DNA of 64,000 nucleotides from Rhizophagus irregularis (taxonomy: Eukaryota; Glomeromycota; Glomeromycetes; Glomerales; Glomeraceae), in assembly GCF_026210795.1 (NCBI RefSeq), contig NC_089453.1, positions 1,614,501 to 1,678,500 of the forward strand, given 5' to 3'. Below the pieces are notes generated by a model. The model saw only the letters and a list, made by a program, of their open reading frames with translations, was not told where the DNA came from and searched no databases. Within the stretch, counting starts at the first letter, position 1; every line of letters starts with the position of its first letter. This document shows, piece by piece, positions 23,165-34,830 of the stretch. Position numbers and translations under genes: made by a program.

Positions 23165-23560
23165 TTTAATAAATAATAACTCGGCATCTAGTGATCTGTT
23201 TTTGATGATTTTACCACCATTCAATTCGTCTTGATGAGACGATTCTAATGGTAATAAGATCATCTGAGTTCAATTACTATATTGTGATCTGATATCAATA
23301 GTTAATAAATATTTATAGCATCGTATCTCTGTCAATATAAATGCTAGAAAAATGGTCTTATCAACATTAGAATCGTCTCATCGAGATGAATCGAATGGTG
23401 GTAAATTCATTCAAATTCAATAACTAGATCGTGCTCTGACATCAATAATCATTAAATATTAGTTCATAGCGTTTAACTCCATCAATATCAATGCTAGAGG
23501 AATGAAATACACAAACACTTATTACCATTGGATTCGTTTTGGTGAGACGAATCGAATGGT
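23165..23560. repeat. three degenerate tandem repeats with palindromic core
   Basis: A roughly 160-bp unit recurs about three times. Each has a near-palindrome of the type TTCGTCT-n-AGACGAA (23227-23247, 23365-23385 and 23531-23551), then AATGGTRGTAA. Further shared words are ATCAATA-TTAA, ATAGC and CAATATAAATGCTAGA. It lies 260 bp upstream of the tandem-exon kinase gene. Confidence 0.6.
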
Positions 23561-23819
23561 AGTAAAATTATCAAAATAAATTCACTAGATCTCGAGAAAT
23601 TTGTTTTTTCGCACTGTTACACGAACTTCAGAATTTCGGGAGTACATAATTAATTTCGTAATACGTAAATAATTACGGAATTACGATTTCGTAATTTTGG
23701 ATTTCCGAATTCCGGAAACAATTATAATGTAACATACTATTATTAATAATCCTCTATAAATTAATCATAACTCCACACCTAAGCAGTATTTTACTTGATC
23801 ATAACTTTATCCAAAAAAA

Positions 23820-26800
23820 ATGGATGATGACACAAGTAATATAAAGTCTTTGAAATTTCAAATGATTATAAAACTTTGTTTAGGATGTAAATTTAAATCA
23901 AATTTCTTTAATTGGTGTGACGCATGTAAATTAAACCACTTTAAATTAAATTATGATAAATCCCCAAGTGGAAATAATGAAATTGACAATGGACTCAAAT
24001 ATTGTTATTCCAAAAGTGGATTATCAGAAGAATTTATTGAATGGATACCTTATAAAGAATTCAAAGATATTACGCATAATGTAATCATTAAAGAAACTTT
24101 TAGTGCTTTGTGGTCAAAAGGTTGCATTTGTGATTGGAATAAAGATAAATTTAACTGGAATCGAAAAATTAAAAAAGTAGTATTAGTGAATTTTAAGTAT
24201 AATATCGTTGATTTTTATGGGGTAAGTTATATTACTTTCTAAATCGTTCATCTTCTGCCTATAAATGATTCTATTTTAAGTGATATTTTATTATAAACAC
24301 CAACATTAGGTATTAAAAGAAAAAGAAAAATATAAACTTTATGGAATATCTAAGGATTTAACATCACATAGTTATGTATTGGTATTTGATGATGAAGGCT
24401 ATAATCAAAACTTATGTATAAAATGTCAAGTTTTATCCTATTTTTTTGACTGGTGTGAGAGTTGTAAACTGAATCATTTTCAATTAAATTATGGTGAATT
24501 TCCAAGTGGAAATAATGAAATTGACAAGATTCTTGAATATAATTATTGTAAAAGTAGATCATCAGGAGAATTAATTGAATGGATACCTTATGATGAATTT
24601 AAAGATATTGTACATATTGCGCATCATAAAGAAATTTACAGTGCTGATTGGCCAAAAGGTTATATCTGTGATTGGACTAGTAACAATCTTAACTGGGATC
24701 GAAGGACTAAAAATTTTAAAGTAATACTAATAAATTCTAAAGATTTAGACCATATATATAAGGTGAGTATTTTTACTAAATGAAACTTATGATTTTAATA
24801 AAATGGCCATATAGTAAAAAGTAACTATATTAAAAATTACACATTACAGATATTAAAAGCAGAAAAATATGTATATCAAGTTTATGGAATATCTAAGGAT
24901 CCAACATCACATAGTTATATATTGGTATTTGATTATGAAGGCTATAATCAAAACTTATGTATAAAATGTCAAGTTTTATCCTATTTTTTTGACTGGTGTG
25001 AGAGTTGTAAATTGAATCATTTTCAATTAAATTATGGAGAGTTTCCAAGTGGAAATAATGAAATTGACAAGATTCTTAAAGATAACTATTGTAAAAGTAG
25101 ATCACCAGGAGAATTAATTGAATGGATACCTTATGATGAATTTAAAGATATTGTACATATTGCGCATCATAAAGAAATTTACAGTGCTGATTGGCCAAAA
25201 GGTTATATCTGTGATTGGACTAGTAACAATCTTAACTGGGATCGAAGGACTAAAAATTTTAAAGTAATACTAATAAATTCTGAAGATTTAGACCATATAT
25301 ATAAGGTGAGTATTTTTACTAAATGAAACTTATGATTTTAATAAATAAAATGGCCATATAGTAAAAAGTAACTATATTAAAAATTACACATTACAGATAT
25401 TAAAAGCAGAAAAATATGTATATCAAGTTTATGGAATATCTAAGGATCCAACATCACATAGTTATATATTGGTATTTGATTATGAAGGCTATAATCAAAA
25501 CTTATGTATAAAATGTCAAGTTTTATCCTATTTTTTTGACTGGTGTGAGAGTTGTAAATTGAATCATTTTCAATTAAATTATGGAGAGTTTCCAAGTGGA
25601 AATAATGAAATTGACAAGATTCTTAAAGATAACTATTGTAAAAGTAGATCACCAGGAGAATTAATTAAATGGATACCTTATAAAGAATTTTATTATATTA
25701 AACCTATTGCAGATGATAAAAATAGTGCTATATGGTTGAATGATCATATCTACGATTGGAATAGTAATAATCTTAACTGGGATCGAAAGATTGAACATTT
25801 TAATGTAATGCTAATAAATTCTGAAGATTTAGACCATATATATGAAGTGAGTATTTTTTTCTAAATGAAACTTATAATTTTAATAAATTGACCATATAGT
25901 AAAAGTAACTATATTAAAATTACACATTACAGATATTAAAAGCAGGAAGATATGTGTATCAAATTTATGGAATATCTAAGGATCCAACATCACATAGTTA
26001 TATATTGATATTTGACGAAGAAGGCTATAATAACTTATGTATAAAATGTCAAATATTGTCCTATTTTTTTGACTGGTGTAAGAGTTGTAAACTGAATAAT
26101 TTTCAATTAAATTATGGAGAATTTCCAAGTGGAAATAATGAAATTGACAAGATTCTTAAAGATAATTATTGTAAAAGTAGATCACCAAGAGAATTAATTA
26201 AATGGATACCCTATAAAGAATTTTATTATATTAAACCTATTGCAGATGATAAAAATAGTGCTATATGGTTGAATCATCATATCTACGATTGGAATAGTAA
26301 TAATCTTAACTGGGATCGAAAGATTGAACATTTTAATGTAATGCTAATAAATTCTCAAGATTTAGACCATATATATGAAGTGAGTATTTTTTTCTAAATG
26401 AAACTTATAATTTTAATAAATTGACCATATAGTAAAAAGTAACTATATTAAAATTGTACATTACAGATATTAAAAGCAGGAAAATATGTGTATCAAATTT
26501 ATGGAATATCTAAGGATCCAACATCACATAGTTATATATTGATATTTGACGAAGAAAGCTATAATAAAAACTTATGTATAAAATGTCAAATATTGTCCAG
26601 TTTTTTTGACTGGTGTAAAAGTTGTAAACTGGACAATTTTCAATTAAATTACGGAGAATTTCCTAGTGAAAATGATGAAATTGACAAGATTCTTAAAGAT
26701 AATTATTGTAAAAGTAGATCATCAAAAGAATTTATTGAATGGATACCTTATGATGAATTTTATTATATTAAACCTATTGCAGATGATAAAAATAGTGCTA

Positions 26801-29718
26801 TATGGTTAAATGGTTATATCTGTGATTGGAATAGTAATAATCTTAACTGGAATCGAAAGATTAAAAACTTTAAAGTAATGTTAATAAATTCTGAAGATTT
26901 AGACCACATATATAAGGTGAGTATTTTTTCTAAACGAAACTTATAATTTTAATAAATTGACCATATAGTAAAAAGTAACTATATTAAAATTACACATTAC
27001 AGATATTAAAAGCTGGAAAGTATGTGTATCAAATTTATGGAATATCTAAGGATCCAACATCACATATTTATATATTGGTATTTGGCGATGAAGGCTATAA
27101 TCAAAACTTATGTATAAAGTGTCAAATATTGTCCAGTTTTTTTGACTGGTGTAAAAGTTGTAAGCTGGACAATTTTCAATTAAATTACGGAGAATTTCCT
27201 AGTGAAAATGATGAAATTGACAAGATTCTTAAAGATAATTATTGTAAAAGTAGATCATCAGAAGAATTTATTGAATGGATACCTTATGATGAATTTAAAG
27301 ATATAATACATATTGCAGATGATAAAAATAGTGCTATATGGTTAAATGGTTATATCTGTGATTGGAATAGTAATAATCTAAACTGGAATCGAAAGATTAA
27401 AAACTTTAAAGTAATGTTAATAAATTCTGAAGATTTAGACCATATATATAAGGTGAGTATTTTTTCTAAACGAAACTTATAATTTTAATAAATTGACCAT
27501 ATAGTAAAAAGTAACTATATTAAAATTACACATTACAGATATTAAAAGCTGGAAAATATGTGTATCAAATTTATGGAATATCTAAGGATCCAACATCACA
27601 TATTTATATATTGGTATTTGACGATGAAGGCTATAATCAAAACTTATGTATAAAGTGTCAAATATTGTCCAGTTTTTTTGACTGGTGTAAAAGTTGTAAG
27701 CTGGACAATTTTAAATTAAATTACGGAGAATTTCCTAGTGAAAATGATGAAATTGACAAGATTCTTAAAGATAATTATTGTAAAAGTAGATCATCAGAAG
27801 AATTTATTGAATGGATACCTTATGATGAATTTAAAGATATAATACATATTGCGTATCATGAAGAAATTTACAGTGCTGATTGGCCAAAAGGTTGTATTCG
27901 TAGTTGGGATAAAGATAAATTTAACTGGAGTCGAGAAGTTAAAAGAGTAATACTGGTGAATTTTAAGTATAACGTCAATGATTTTGATAAGGTAAGTTAC
28001 AATACTTATTAAAACTTCATCTTCTTTGAATGATTATATTTTAACTAAAGAGATATTTCATTAATATAAACGTCATGCATTAGGTGTTAATTGAAAAAAA
28101 AAAATGTAAATTTTATGGAATATCTAAAGATTTGTCATCATTAGTATCTAATTATATACTAGTGTTTGATGATAAAGGCTATAATCAAAACTTATGTATA
28201 AAATGTCAATTCTTATCCTATTTTTTTAACTGGTGTAAGAGGTGTAAACTGTGTCATTTTCAATTAAATTATGGTAAACTTTTAAGTGAAAATAAGGATA
28301 TTGACGTTATTCTTAAAGGTAATTATTGTAAAAGTAATAAAATGAGCGAATTCATTGAATGGATACCATATAGTTCATTTATTGATATTAGTTATATTAA
28401 CCAAGGAGGGTTTTCAAAAGTATATAGTGCTTTATGGCTAAATAATAATATATACGAATGGGATCAAATAGAATTAGAATGGAAGCGTTTAAGTGGATAT
28501 AAAAAGGTAGTTTTAAAAGTTCTTGAAAGTTCTTGTTATAATATTTCAGGATTTTTACAAGAAGTAAGTGTGAATTGTAAATTTTATTTTTTATATCAGC
28601 ATATACTTAATATTTTATTTATTTTTAGGTACAATCATATTGTAAAATAGGATTTTCTCATAAAATCACTAAGCTTTATGGTATATCAAAAGAACCAAAT
28701 ACACAAAATTATGTATTAGTATTAGAATATATAAATCACGGAAGTTTGCGAGGTTTTTTAGATAAATATAACAAATATTTGATTACAACATATAAAATTA
28801 GAATATTAAAAAATATTGCTGAAGGCATTAAAGAAATTCATTCAAAAAATATCATTCATCAAGATATTCATTCTGAAAATATATTAACTAAAGATTTTGA
28901 TAGAGCTAAAATAACTGATCTTGGATTAAGTAAATTTGTCAGCCGTGATGAAAAGAAAGAAAATGTTTATAAGGTATATGGAAATTTACCTTATATTGCT
29001 CCAGAAGTATTAAGAGGAAAACGATATACCCAAAACGCGGATATTTATGCGTTTGGAATTATTATTAATGAAGTATTCACTGGAGAAAGACCTTTTCATG
29101 ATGTAATTGATGATAACCTTATGTTAGATATCTGTAAAAATGGGTTGAGACCAAAAATTGGTAAAAATACACCTAAATCTTTAGTTCATTTATTAAATAA
29201 ATGTTGGGATGCAACACCTTCAAATCGACCAACAGTAGATGAAATAATTCAAAAATTAAACCATTTTGAAACTGATGATATTATTTTTGAAGAGTTAAGA
29301 AATTACAACAATGGAGTAATAAAACAATATTTTGAATTAACTAGTAAATCAGATCATTTAAAAACATCGAATAGTAGTAAATTACATTCAATAAACCCAT
29401 CAAATTTTACAGGTAATTTTAATAATTATTCATTTTATAATTGGCTACTATTAATTAATATAAAATTATCACGATCAGGGGTTTTATACTGTTGCATTTC
29501 AAATGAAAATGAAGAAATTGGTAGTGCGTCAACTTCTAGGAACAATTATCAAGTAACTAATTTATCAAGTGAAACAGGTAAATTTATCAAAATTTATTAT
29601 TGCATATATAAAATTACTCTTAACAACAATTTATTGTATATTAAAAGTAATAATAGATGATAGTTCAGAATGTGATAATTGCATTATTAAATTGAATTTA
29701 TCAGGTAATTATACATAA
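23820..29718 (+). CDS. tandem-exon zinc-motif/pseudo-N-lobe kinase
   Basis: Eleven exons are predicted: 23820-24221, 24310-24762, 24850-25305, 25397-25846, 25933-26379, 26467-26916, 27003-27452, 27539-27991, 28084-28563, 28629-29577 and 29648-29718. That gives about 1686 residues (1664 if a 66-nt intron at 29413-29478 is also removed). Introns between repeats are phase 0. Exons 1-9 each encode a zinc motif (CxxC, then WCxxC, KL..F.LNYG), an EWIPY-type linker and a kinase N-lobe. Only exon 9 keeps the glycine loop (NQGGFSKVY) and the VAIK-type lysine (VVLKVL); exons 1-8 have V or I there and no glycine loop. Exon 10 supplies the rest of the kinase: EYINHGSLR hinge, HQDIHSEN (HRD Arg replaced by Gln), DLG and APE. 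Tyrosine-kinase-like family; substrate unknown. The exon chain is inferred from splice sites and phase. Confidence 0.75.
24310..28083 (+). repeat. tandem exon-intron array, about 540-bp unit, seven copies
   Basis: Units start at 24310, 24850, 25397, 25933, 26467, 27003 and 27539 (period 534-547 bp). Each is an exon of 149-152 codons plus an intron of 86-92 nt. The inner introns are almost identical, with GTGAGTATTTTT donors and ACATTACAG acceptors; the last intron differs. The near identity of exons 3 and 4, introns included, points to recent unequal crossing-over or gene conversion. Confidence 0.9.
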
Positions 29719-30654
29719 ATTTATTATATCTGTTTAAGTCATTCCAAATTAATTTTAGTATGTTAAACTAAATTCTGATGATGCTAACTACTACTTTTTA
29801 AGATAATTTGCCTGATTGATAAAGAATGTTAGATTATTTTAAACCCGTCGTACGTGTTATTTTAAGGAAAATATTCAGACGTTATTATTTTTATCTCTTG
29901 TCAAACAATTGGAAATATAGAGTACAGTTTTATTTTTAAAACAGACCAATTATGTAATTTGGCAAGAAATTATATTACATCAATAAATACTTTATATTTA
30001 TATTTCAATGTGACTATGATATGTAATATAAAAAACTTTTTTTAAATTAAAGCAAAAGTTCTTTATTGCTAAAATATTAATTTTTAAAAGAATTGTTCGT
30101 AAGAAATTTTTTTTTGCCAATCTAATTTTGCATCCAAAATATTTAAATCATTGTAAAGCGGTAAGAATTATATTAAATAAATGAAACTAAGTTTAATTCG
30201 GGTTACTGAAATTTATTAATAAATTTTTAATTTATGCTAAAATAGTATAATGATTTAAAATACTAATTCGTATAAAATGATAAATATAGTAATGTTTGTT
30301 AAAATAATCCTCTATCATGTGTTATTAGCCCGTTCAAAATAATTTATTAGGTAGAAAAATTATTATTTATATTAAAATTTGTAAATATACACTTTACAAT
30401 TAATCTTTATTAGCGTAATCACAACAATCAGTAGCACACTGGATCATTATTGTACAATGTGATTTTTTGTAAATTGTGAAGAATAAATTCAATATTCAGC
30501 TTGATTTACAAACAAATTTTTCTATATTTACTAATTCACAGTTAATAATTTATAAATTAATGTAAAATATAAACATCTATTGATATAATTTATTGTAGAT
30601 TTTATTTTCGCAAATGTTGCCTTAAAAATTACATTATTATAAATTTTACTTATT
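29719..30654. other. intergenic, no supported gene
   Basis: A/T-rich 3' flank of the tandem-exon kinase gene. No frame or repeat of note was seen. Confidence 0.4.
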
Positions 30655-30775
30655 CAAAGATAATTTTATTAAAATTTCAAATTGAATCAATATTTTATAC
30701 ATTTCATCGACTGTTGGTTGATTAAAAGGATTTGTATCACGGTATTCGCTTAATAAGTCACGTCCTGTTAGTTTT
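30655..30775 (-). pseudogene. kinase C-lobe fragment
   Basis: The minus strand encodes RDLLSEY, then DTNPFNQPTVDEMYKILIQF and E. This is the end of a kinase domain of the same family (subdomain XI, normally CWD.NP..RPT.DE). The invariant Arg is Gln, and no other kinase parts are readable nearby. It is probably what remains of a neighbouring kinase paralog. Confidence 0.65.
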
Positions 30776-31172
30776 AACTTAAAATTTCATATAGTTTGAT
30801 ATTTTCACTAATTTCATAGTTTATATTGCTTTTAATACAATTACACTAGCTTTTTTTGTCATAGGTAAATATATTACTGTAGCTCGTGAATCTCACTGTA
30901 ATTCACTCTGATATAATATTTTTTGGTTAGCTTGCCATCTACTACGTTGTATGTTAAATAGTTGTAAGAAACTTTTGATTGATAAAACGATGAGTTACAT
31001 ACTGTAAGTCACTTAGACTAAATCATTTGAGCGGCTTCTATTCAGTTTGATACTAATATTTACATTATAAATCTCCCGATATTAAATTTTGTACAACTTT
31101 AATGGTGTCTAAGTAATTTATTTTATTTATGAGATGTATTTTAATTTGTCAATGTACTACTGTACAATGTAT

Positions 31173-31380
31173 AGTGGAATTCAAAAGTCACCGAGTAGAC
31201 TTTTTTTATAAATATTAAACCGCATAATTCCTCGTCCAGTGATCGTAAATAATCAATCAAACTCTCATATGATGTGATGCATTGGATGGTTGCGCTTTAT
31301 CTTCGTTAGACGAAAAGTTATTGGTAATTTCAAGTTTAAAGTCTTTTGCAAATTACTCATTATATTAAGGCTAGAGACAT
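31173..31380. repeat. dispersed repeat, copy 2 (partner 2405-2760)
   Basis: Matching blocks occur in the same order as at 2405-2760. No coding potential. Confidence 0.5.
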
Positions 31381-32764
31381 GAACATAATGCCATTCTACG
31401 CGTCTTATCATGACATTTTATTAGACTTTCTATGATTACTTGTGACAAATTAATGCGGTTAACTTTCAAATAAAGTTTGCCAGTGACTTTGATATCCCAC
31501 TGTAAAGTAACATCCAAAATCACTGTAGACCAATTCCAATACCTGCAATCCGATTAAATTTATTATTTAAGATGGAAGAATAAATGTTTTTATATTTATA
31601 CAGTAATACTAATACGTGATGGATTACGTTAAGGACCAATATTAGTTTTACCATAATTCTCTGGAAATTAAAGGATTAGAATAAGTTATATGTAAGTTGA
31701 CTATAATGTTAAGACATTTTAAAAATAATTTTACCTATCGTAGATGTAATTAAAAATACAAATACAATGCTTTGTAATTATCAGAAAAAAAAATCTTTAT
31801 TAAAAGGAAAGGAGTGGAAGAGGGAGGATAGAAAAATAAAAAGTGAGCATAATACATACAATAAGTGATAAGATCAAAAGCGCAAAAAGAGTAATCGATC
31901 AATAATAGACAAATAATTGAATCACTAAAACTTTTATTCTCATTTTTATTTCAGAAACGAAAACAGGTTCTTTGTATTTTAACATAAATTGTTTCAAACA
32001 TAACATGATAAAGTGAAAATAAATTTTTACTATAACGAAGTTAAAATATTTTTTTCTAATCAAAAAACAAAAAAAATAAATTTACTATAAAATGCCCTGC
32101 TAACATTATATATATTAGAATATAAAGAAAAAGTCATAAGAGACTTTTTGTTGGCAACACACCAACTATATGAGAGTTAAAAAAGGGGAAAGAGTTAATT
32201 ATACAAACATTAAATACTATTGTTATGGATGAATCAAATCATGTTATCTACCGATAATGTTACGCAAATTTATTATGTACTGTAGCTTAAGATAGTTTAT
32301 TGATGTAGTATAGTTTAGTTTATAGTTAATTTTCATAGTTTATTATATAATCGAAAGATTAACTGGAAGTGGCTTAATTGGACAAAATTGGCAATCGACA
32401 AATTGGTTAGTGAACAAAATTATACTTTATATGATTTAGCCATTCGACAAATTGTTCTTTGGATGGATATTGATTGGTAGTTGGTTTGGATTATTTGATT
32501 AGTATATTTTTGAACGTATGAAGCTTTTGTTTAGTAAAGAATGATATTAATTTATCATTTATTTTTTTTAAAAAAAAATACAAAATCGGTTCTTTGGATT
32601 CAATTTTTTTTATTTTATAATTTTAATACATAGTTGATTTAATAATTGTAAATCTTGTAAGTGGTCTTTTATTTAAAATGGATAATTCAGTAATACAATT
32701 AAATTATCTATAAGTTTACCCTATAAAAAATTTTCGTGAAAACTATAAAAATAAAGAATTTTTT
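31381..32764. other. intergenic, includes 3' flank of F-box gene 2
   Basis: No gene is supported. The end (32650-32760) is shared with the 3' flanks of the other F-box genes: TCTTTTATTTAAAATG, then AATTCAGTAAT. Confidence 0.4.
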
Positions 32765-34222
32765 TTATAGGAAAATATCTTTAATTACTTTTTCAACTTT
32801 ATATTTATCAAACAGTTTCACATATGAATCATCTTTTTGATAAAAATAATAATCATCAAAATGAATGGAAATTGCAGGTCGTCCTTTCCATTTTTCAAAG
32901 AATGTCTCTAAAGTTTTTAAAGAAAACCTAATATCAAAAGGAATTATTAATTTTCTTAGATTTGTTGATGCTACTTTAATTAATACATTTGATAAATAAT
33001 CCCCAAACTCAAGCTCATTCCCTCCTTTAATATTTGTTGTGTGTTTTAAATATAATAATCGCAAATTTTGACAATTTTTAAGTAATTTTTCAAATTCAAT
33101 AAATTGATTTTCTAAAAACATAGGGACTGTTAAATGTTCAATTAAAAAACAATTTTCACAAATTGTACGAAAAAAATTAAGTGAGTCATTATAATAATTA
33201 TCATAATTCCAGTCAAAATCATTAACCCTTAATTCTCTAAGACATAAACTATTTTTAACTATGCAAGTAACTTGATAAATATCTATAACATCTATCTCTA
33301 TAATTTCAAGGTTACGATAAGCTACCATTTCCAATTCTTTACTGAAATAATCATCATTATTTAGAAATATAGGAGCCTCAATTTCTAATATTTTTAAATT
33401 ATAAAGTTCTAGGAATGCATCTTGTAGAAATGAATAATCATATTCGTTGAAAAACTCATCATCAAACTGAAGGTTTATATCAAAATGATTAAGAGTATTT
33501 GCATGTTTTTTTAATACGTTAAAATTTTCTGTATAAGGATCTTCCAATAATTCCCAAAAATCATCTTCTTTAAATTCATCTACCCATTTAAAATATTTTA
33601 TATTCTTTTGAAATTCGATTAACTTAATAGTTCCATGATTAACTTTTAAATTTTTGTTAATAATGATAATTCTTTGTATTTGTTGACAAATATGCGCTAA
33701 TCTGTAAAAGTACTTAGGATCAATCAATGTGTCACATGTTAATTCACAAAGTGATTCAAGGCGGACCTTTGCTTCTGGAAGATGTACTATCTCATAGGTA
33801 CCACATATGTTCAAGTATTTTATTTCTGGACATTTCTTTATCAATAAACTGTAAATTTCCTCTTGTAAAAGAAATTTATTATATTCTAATGATGATCCAA
33901 TGGAAATTATATCATTTATAATTTTTATATCGATACTCCTACAGAAAGACAAATAATCAAATGCAAGTGATTGACCTGAAATTTGAATTCCTTTCTTTGT
34001 TAAGAATTCTTTAATATCATTGGATAAATAAGAAGTAAGAATATAATATAAAGAAAATTTTTTATGATAATCAATAGCATAGTGCCAAGGTTTCCTCCAT
34101 AAAATTGGAATCACGGTTTCACACCATATTCTATTAACCATTAGGCATGAAAAGAGTAATGTTGAATCATCTTGTAATTCCTCAAATATTAAGAAAAGAA
34201 TATCCTTATTAAGTTTAGACAT
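32765..34222 (-). CDS. F-box protein, paralog 2
   Basis: A 485-residue single-exon protein. The N-terminus (LNKDILFLIFEELQDD, then SCLMVNRIWCETVIP and LWRKPW) is an F-box that would bind Skp1. The remainder is Leu-rich with degenerate repeats, including a conserved block KCPEIKYLNICGTYEI near residue 130 and KKHANTLNHF near residue 235. The C-terminus (FFEKWKGRPAISI) is near-invariant among the paralogs. It would act as a substrate receptor of an SCF ubiquitin ligase; the target is unknown. The start Met immediately precedes the F-box and lies about 85 nt downstream of the shared promoter motif. Compared with paralogs 1, 3 and 4 it lacks a few residues around 215-225. It appears intact. Confidence 0.87.
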   Translation of the reverse strand: MSKLNKDILFLIFEELQDDSTLLFSCLMVNRIWCETVIPILWRKPWHYAIDYHKKFSLYYILTSYLSNDIKEFLTKKGIQISGQSLAFDYLSFCRSIDIKIINDIISIGSSLEYNKFLLQEEIYSLLIKKCPEIKYLNICGTYEIVHLPEAKVRLESLCELTCDTLIDPKYFYRLAHICQQIQRIIIINKNLKVNHGTIKLIEFQKNIKYFKWVDEFKEDDFWELLEDPYTENFNVLKKHANTLNHFDINLQFDDEFFNEYDYSFLQDAFLELYNLKILEIEAPIFLNNDDYFSKELEMVAYRNLEIIEIDVIDIYQVTCIVKNSLCLRELRVNDFDWNYDNYYNDSLNFFRTICENCFLIEHLTVPMFLENQFIEFEKLLKNCQNLRLLYLKHTTNIKGGNELEFGDYLSNVLIKVASTNLRKLIIPFDIRFSLKTLETFFEKWKGRPAISIHFDDYYFYQKDDSYVKLFDKYKVEKVIKDIFL

Positions 34223-34304
34223 TTTTCTTCTTCAAAAAAAAAATAGAAATAATAGGGAGAGAAAAAATAAACGAATTAAGAATAATGAATGAGCAACGAT
34301 GTCA

Positions 34305-34356
34305 TATTTATATAAAAAGCTCCGGTGTACGACCATAGTGTGACAATGTTTCACCG
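34305..34356 (-). promoter_or_regulatory. conserved F-box family promoter
   Basis: On the minus strand: GGTGAAACATTGTCA, then TATGGTCGTACACCGGAGC, then a TTTTTATATAAATA TATA-like box about 90 nt before the ATG at 34222. The same series lies upstream of paralogs 3, 4 and 5. Confidence 0.65.
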
Positions 34357-34435
34357 GAATATATTAAAAGGTACACAGTTACACATGTATGTAGATCACA
34401 AAAGTGTATCACGTGGCTATATGACTTGTCACCGA

Positions 34436-34640
34436 AACCCATTTCGCCGAATCCATTTGGTTATTTTATGGTTTTTATACTAAATGCATAAAAAAATCTT
34501 TTCTAGAAAAATTTTTGAATTAGCTGATTTTTATGATTTTTATTAAATTTCTTGTTGTTTATTAAGCCTTAAAGCGGTTTGCAGCTAAATTTGGCTGCGA
34601 TTTACCACTACTCATGTGCCGATCTAAACTAGTGTTACGG
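34436..34640. repeat. fragment of the TTCGCCGAA-iteron element
   Basis: Contains CCGAAACCCATTTCGCCGAA, then the same downstream sequence (TTTGGTTATTTTAT, CTTTTCTAGAAAAATTTTTG, AATTAGCTGATTTTTAT) found at 40050-40140 upstream of F-box gene 3. Most iterons are absent in this copy. Confidence 0.6.
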
Positions 34641-34734
34641 CTGTTACGCGGAATGATGATCGATCTGCGCCACACCGAAACTCCAAGAAATTCGCAGGTA
34701 ATCTAAATGATCGGCGGCGTAATAGTATAATTTA

Positions 34735-34830
34735 CACATAGTATAATTTATACTTGGTATAATTTAGATTTTATATAATTTATAAAGAATATAATTTATA
34801 ATTGGTATAATTTATACCAAAATTCCGAAT
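34735..34830. repeat. TATAATTTA short tandem repeat
   Basis: About six copies of a TATAATTTA-containing unit of roughly 15-18 bp. Simple sequence with no other feature. Confidence 0.6.

Noticed and set aside
23820-28650. Nine separate small genes in tandem
   Set aside because: Only the first has a normal start. The others lack ATG contexts, begin right after AG acceptors, end at GTGAGT/GTAAGT donors and keep phase 0, which fits exons of one gene better.
33727-33921. Conserved small + strand open frames inside each F-box gene (also 4082-4264, 39261-39455 and 53660-53845)
   Set aside because: They are the antisense shadow of the same conserved F-box coding segment; similarity among them follows from the paralogy of the minus-strand genes.
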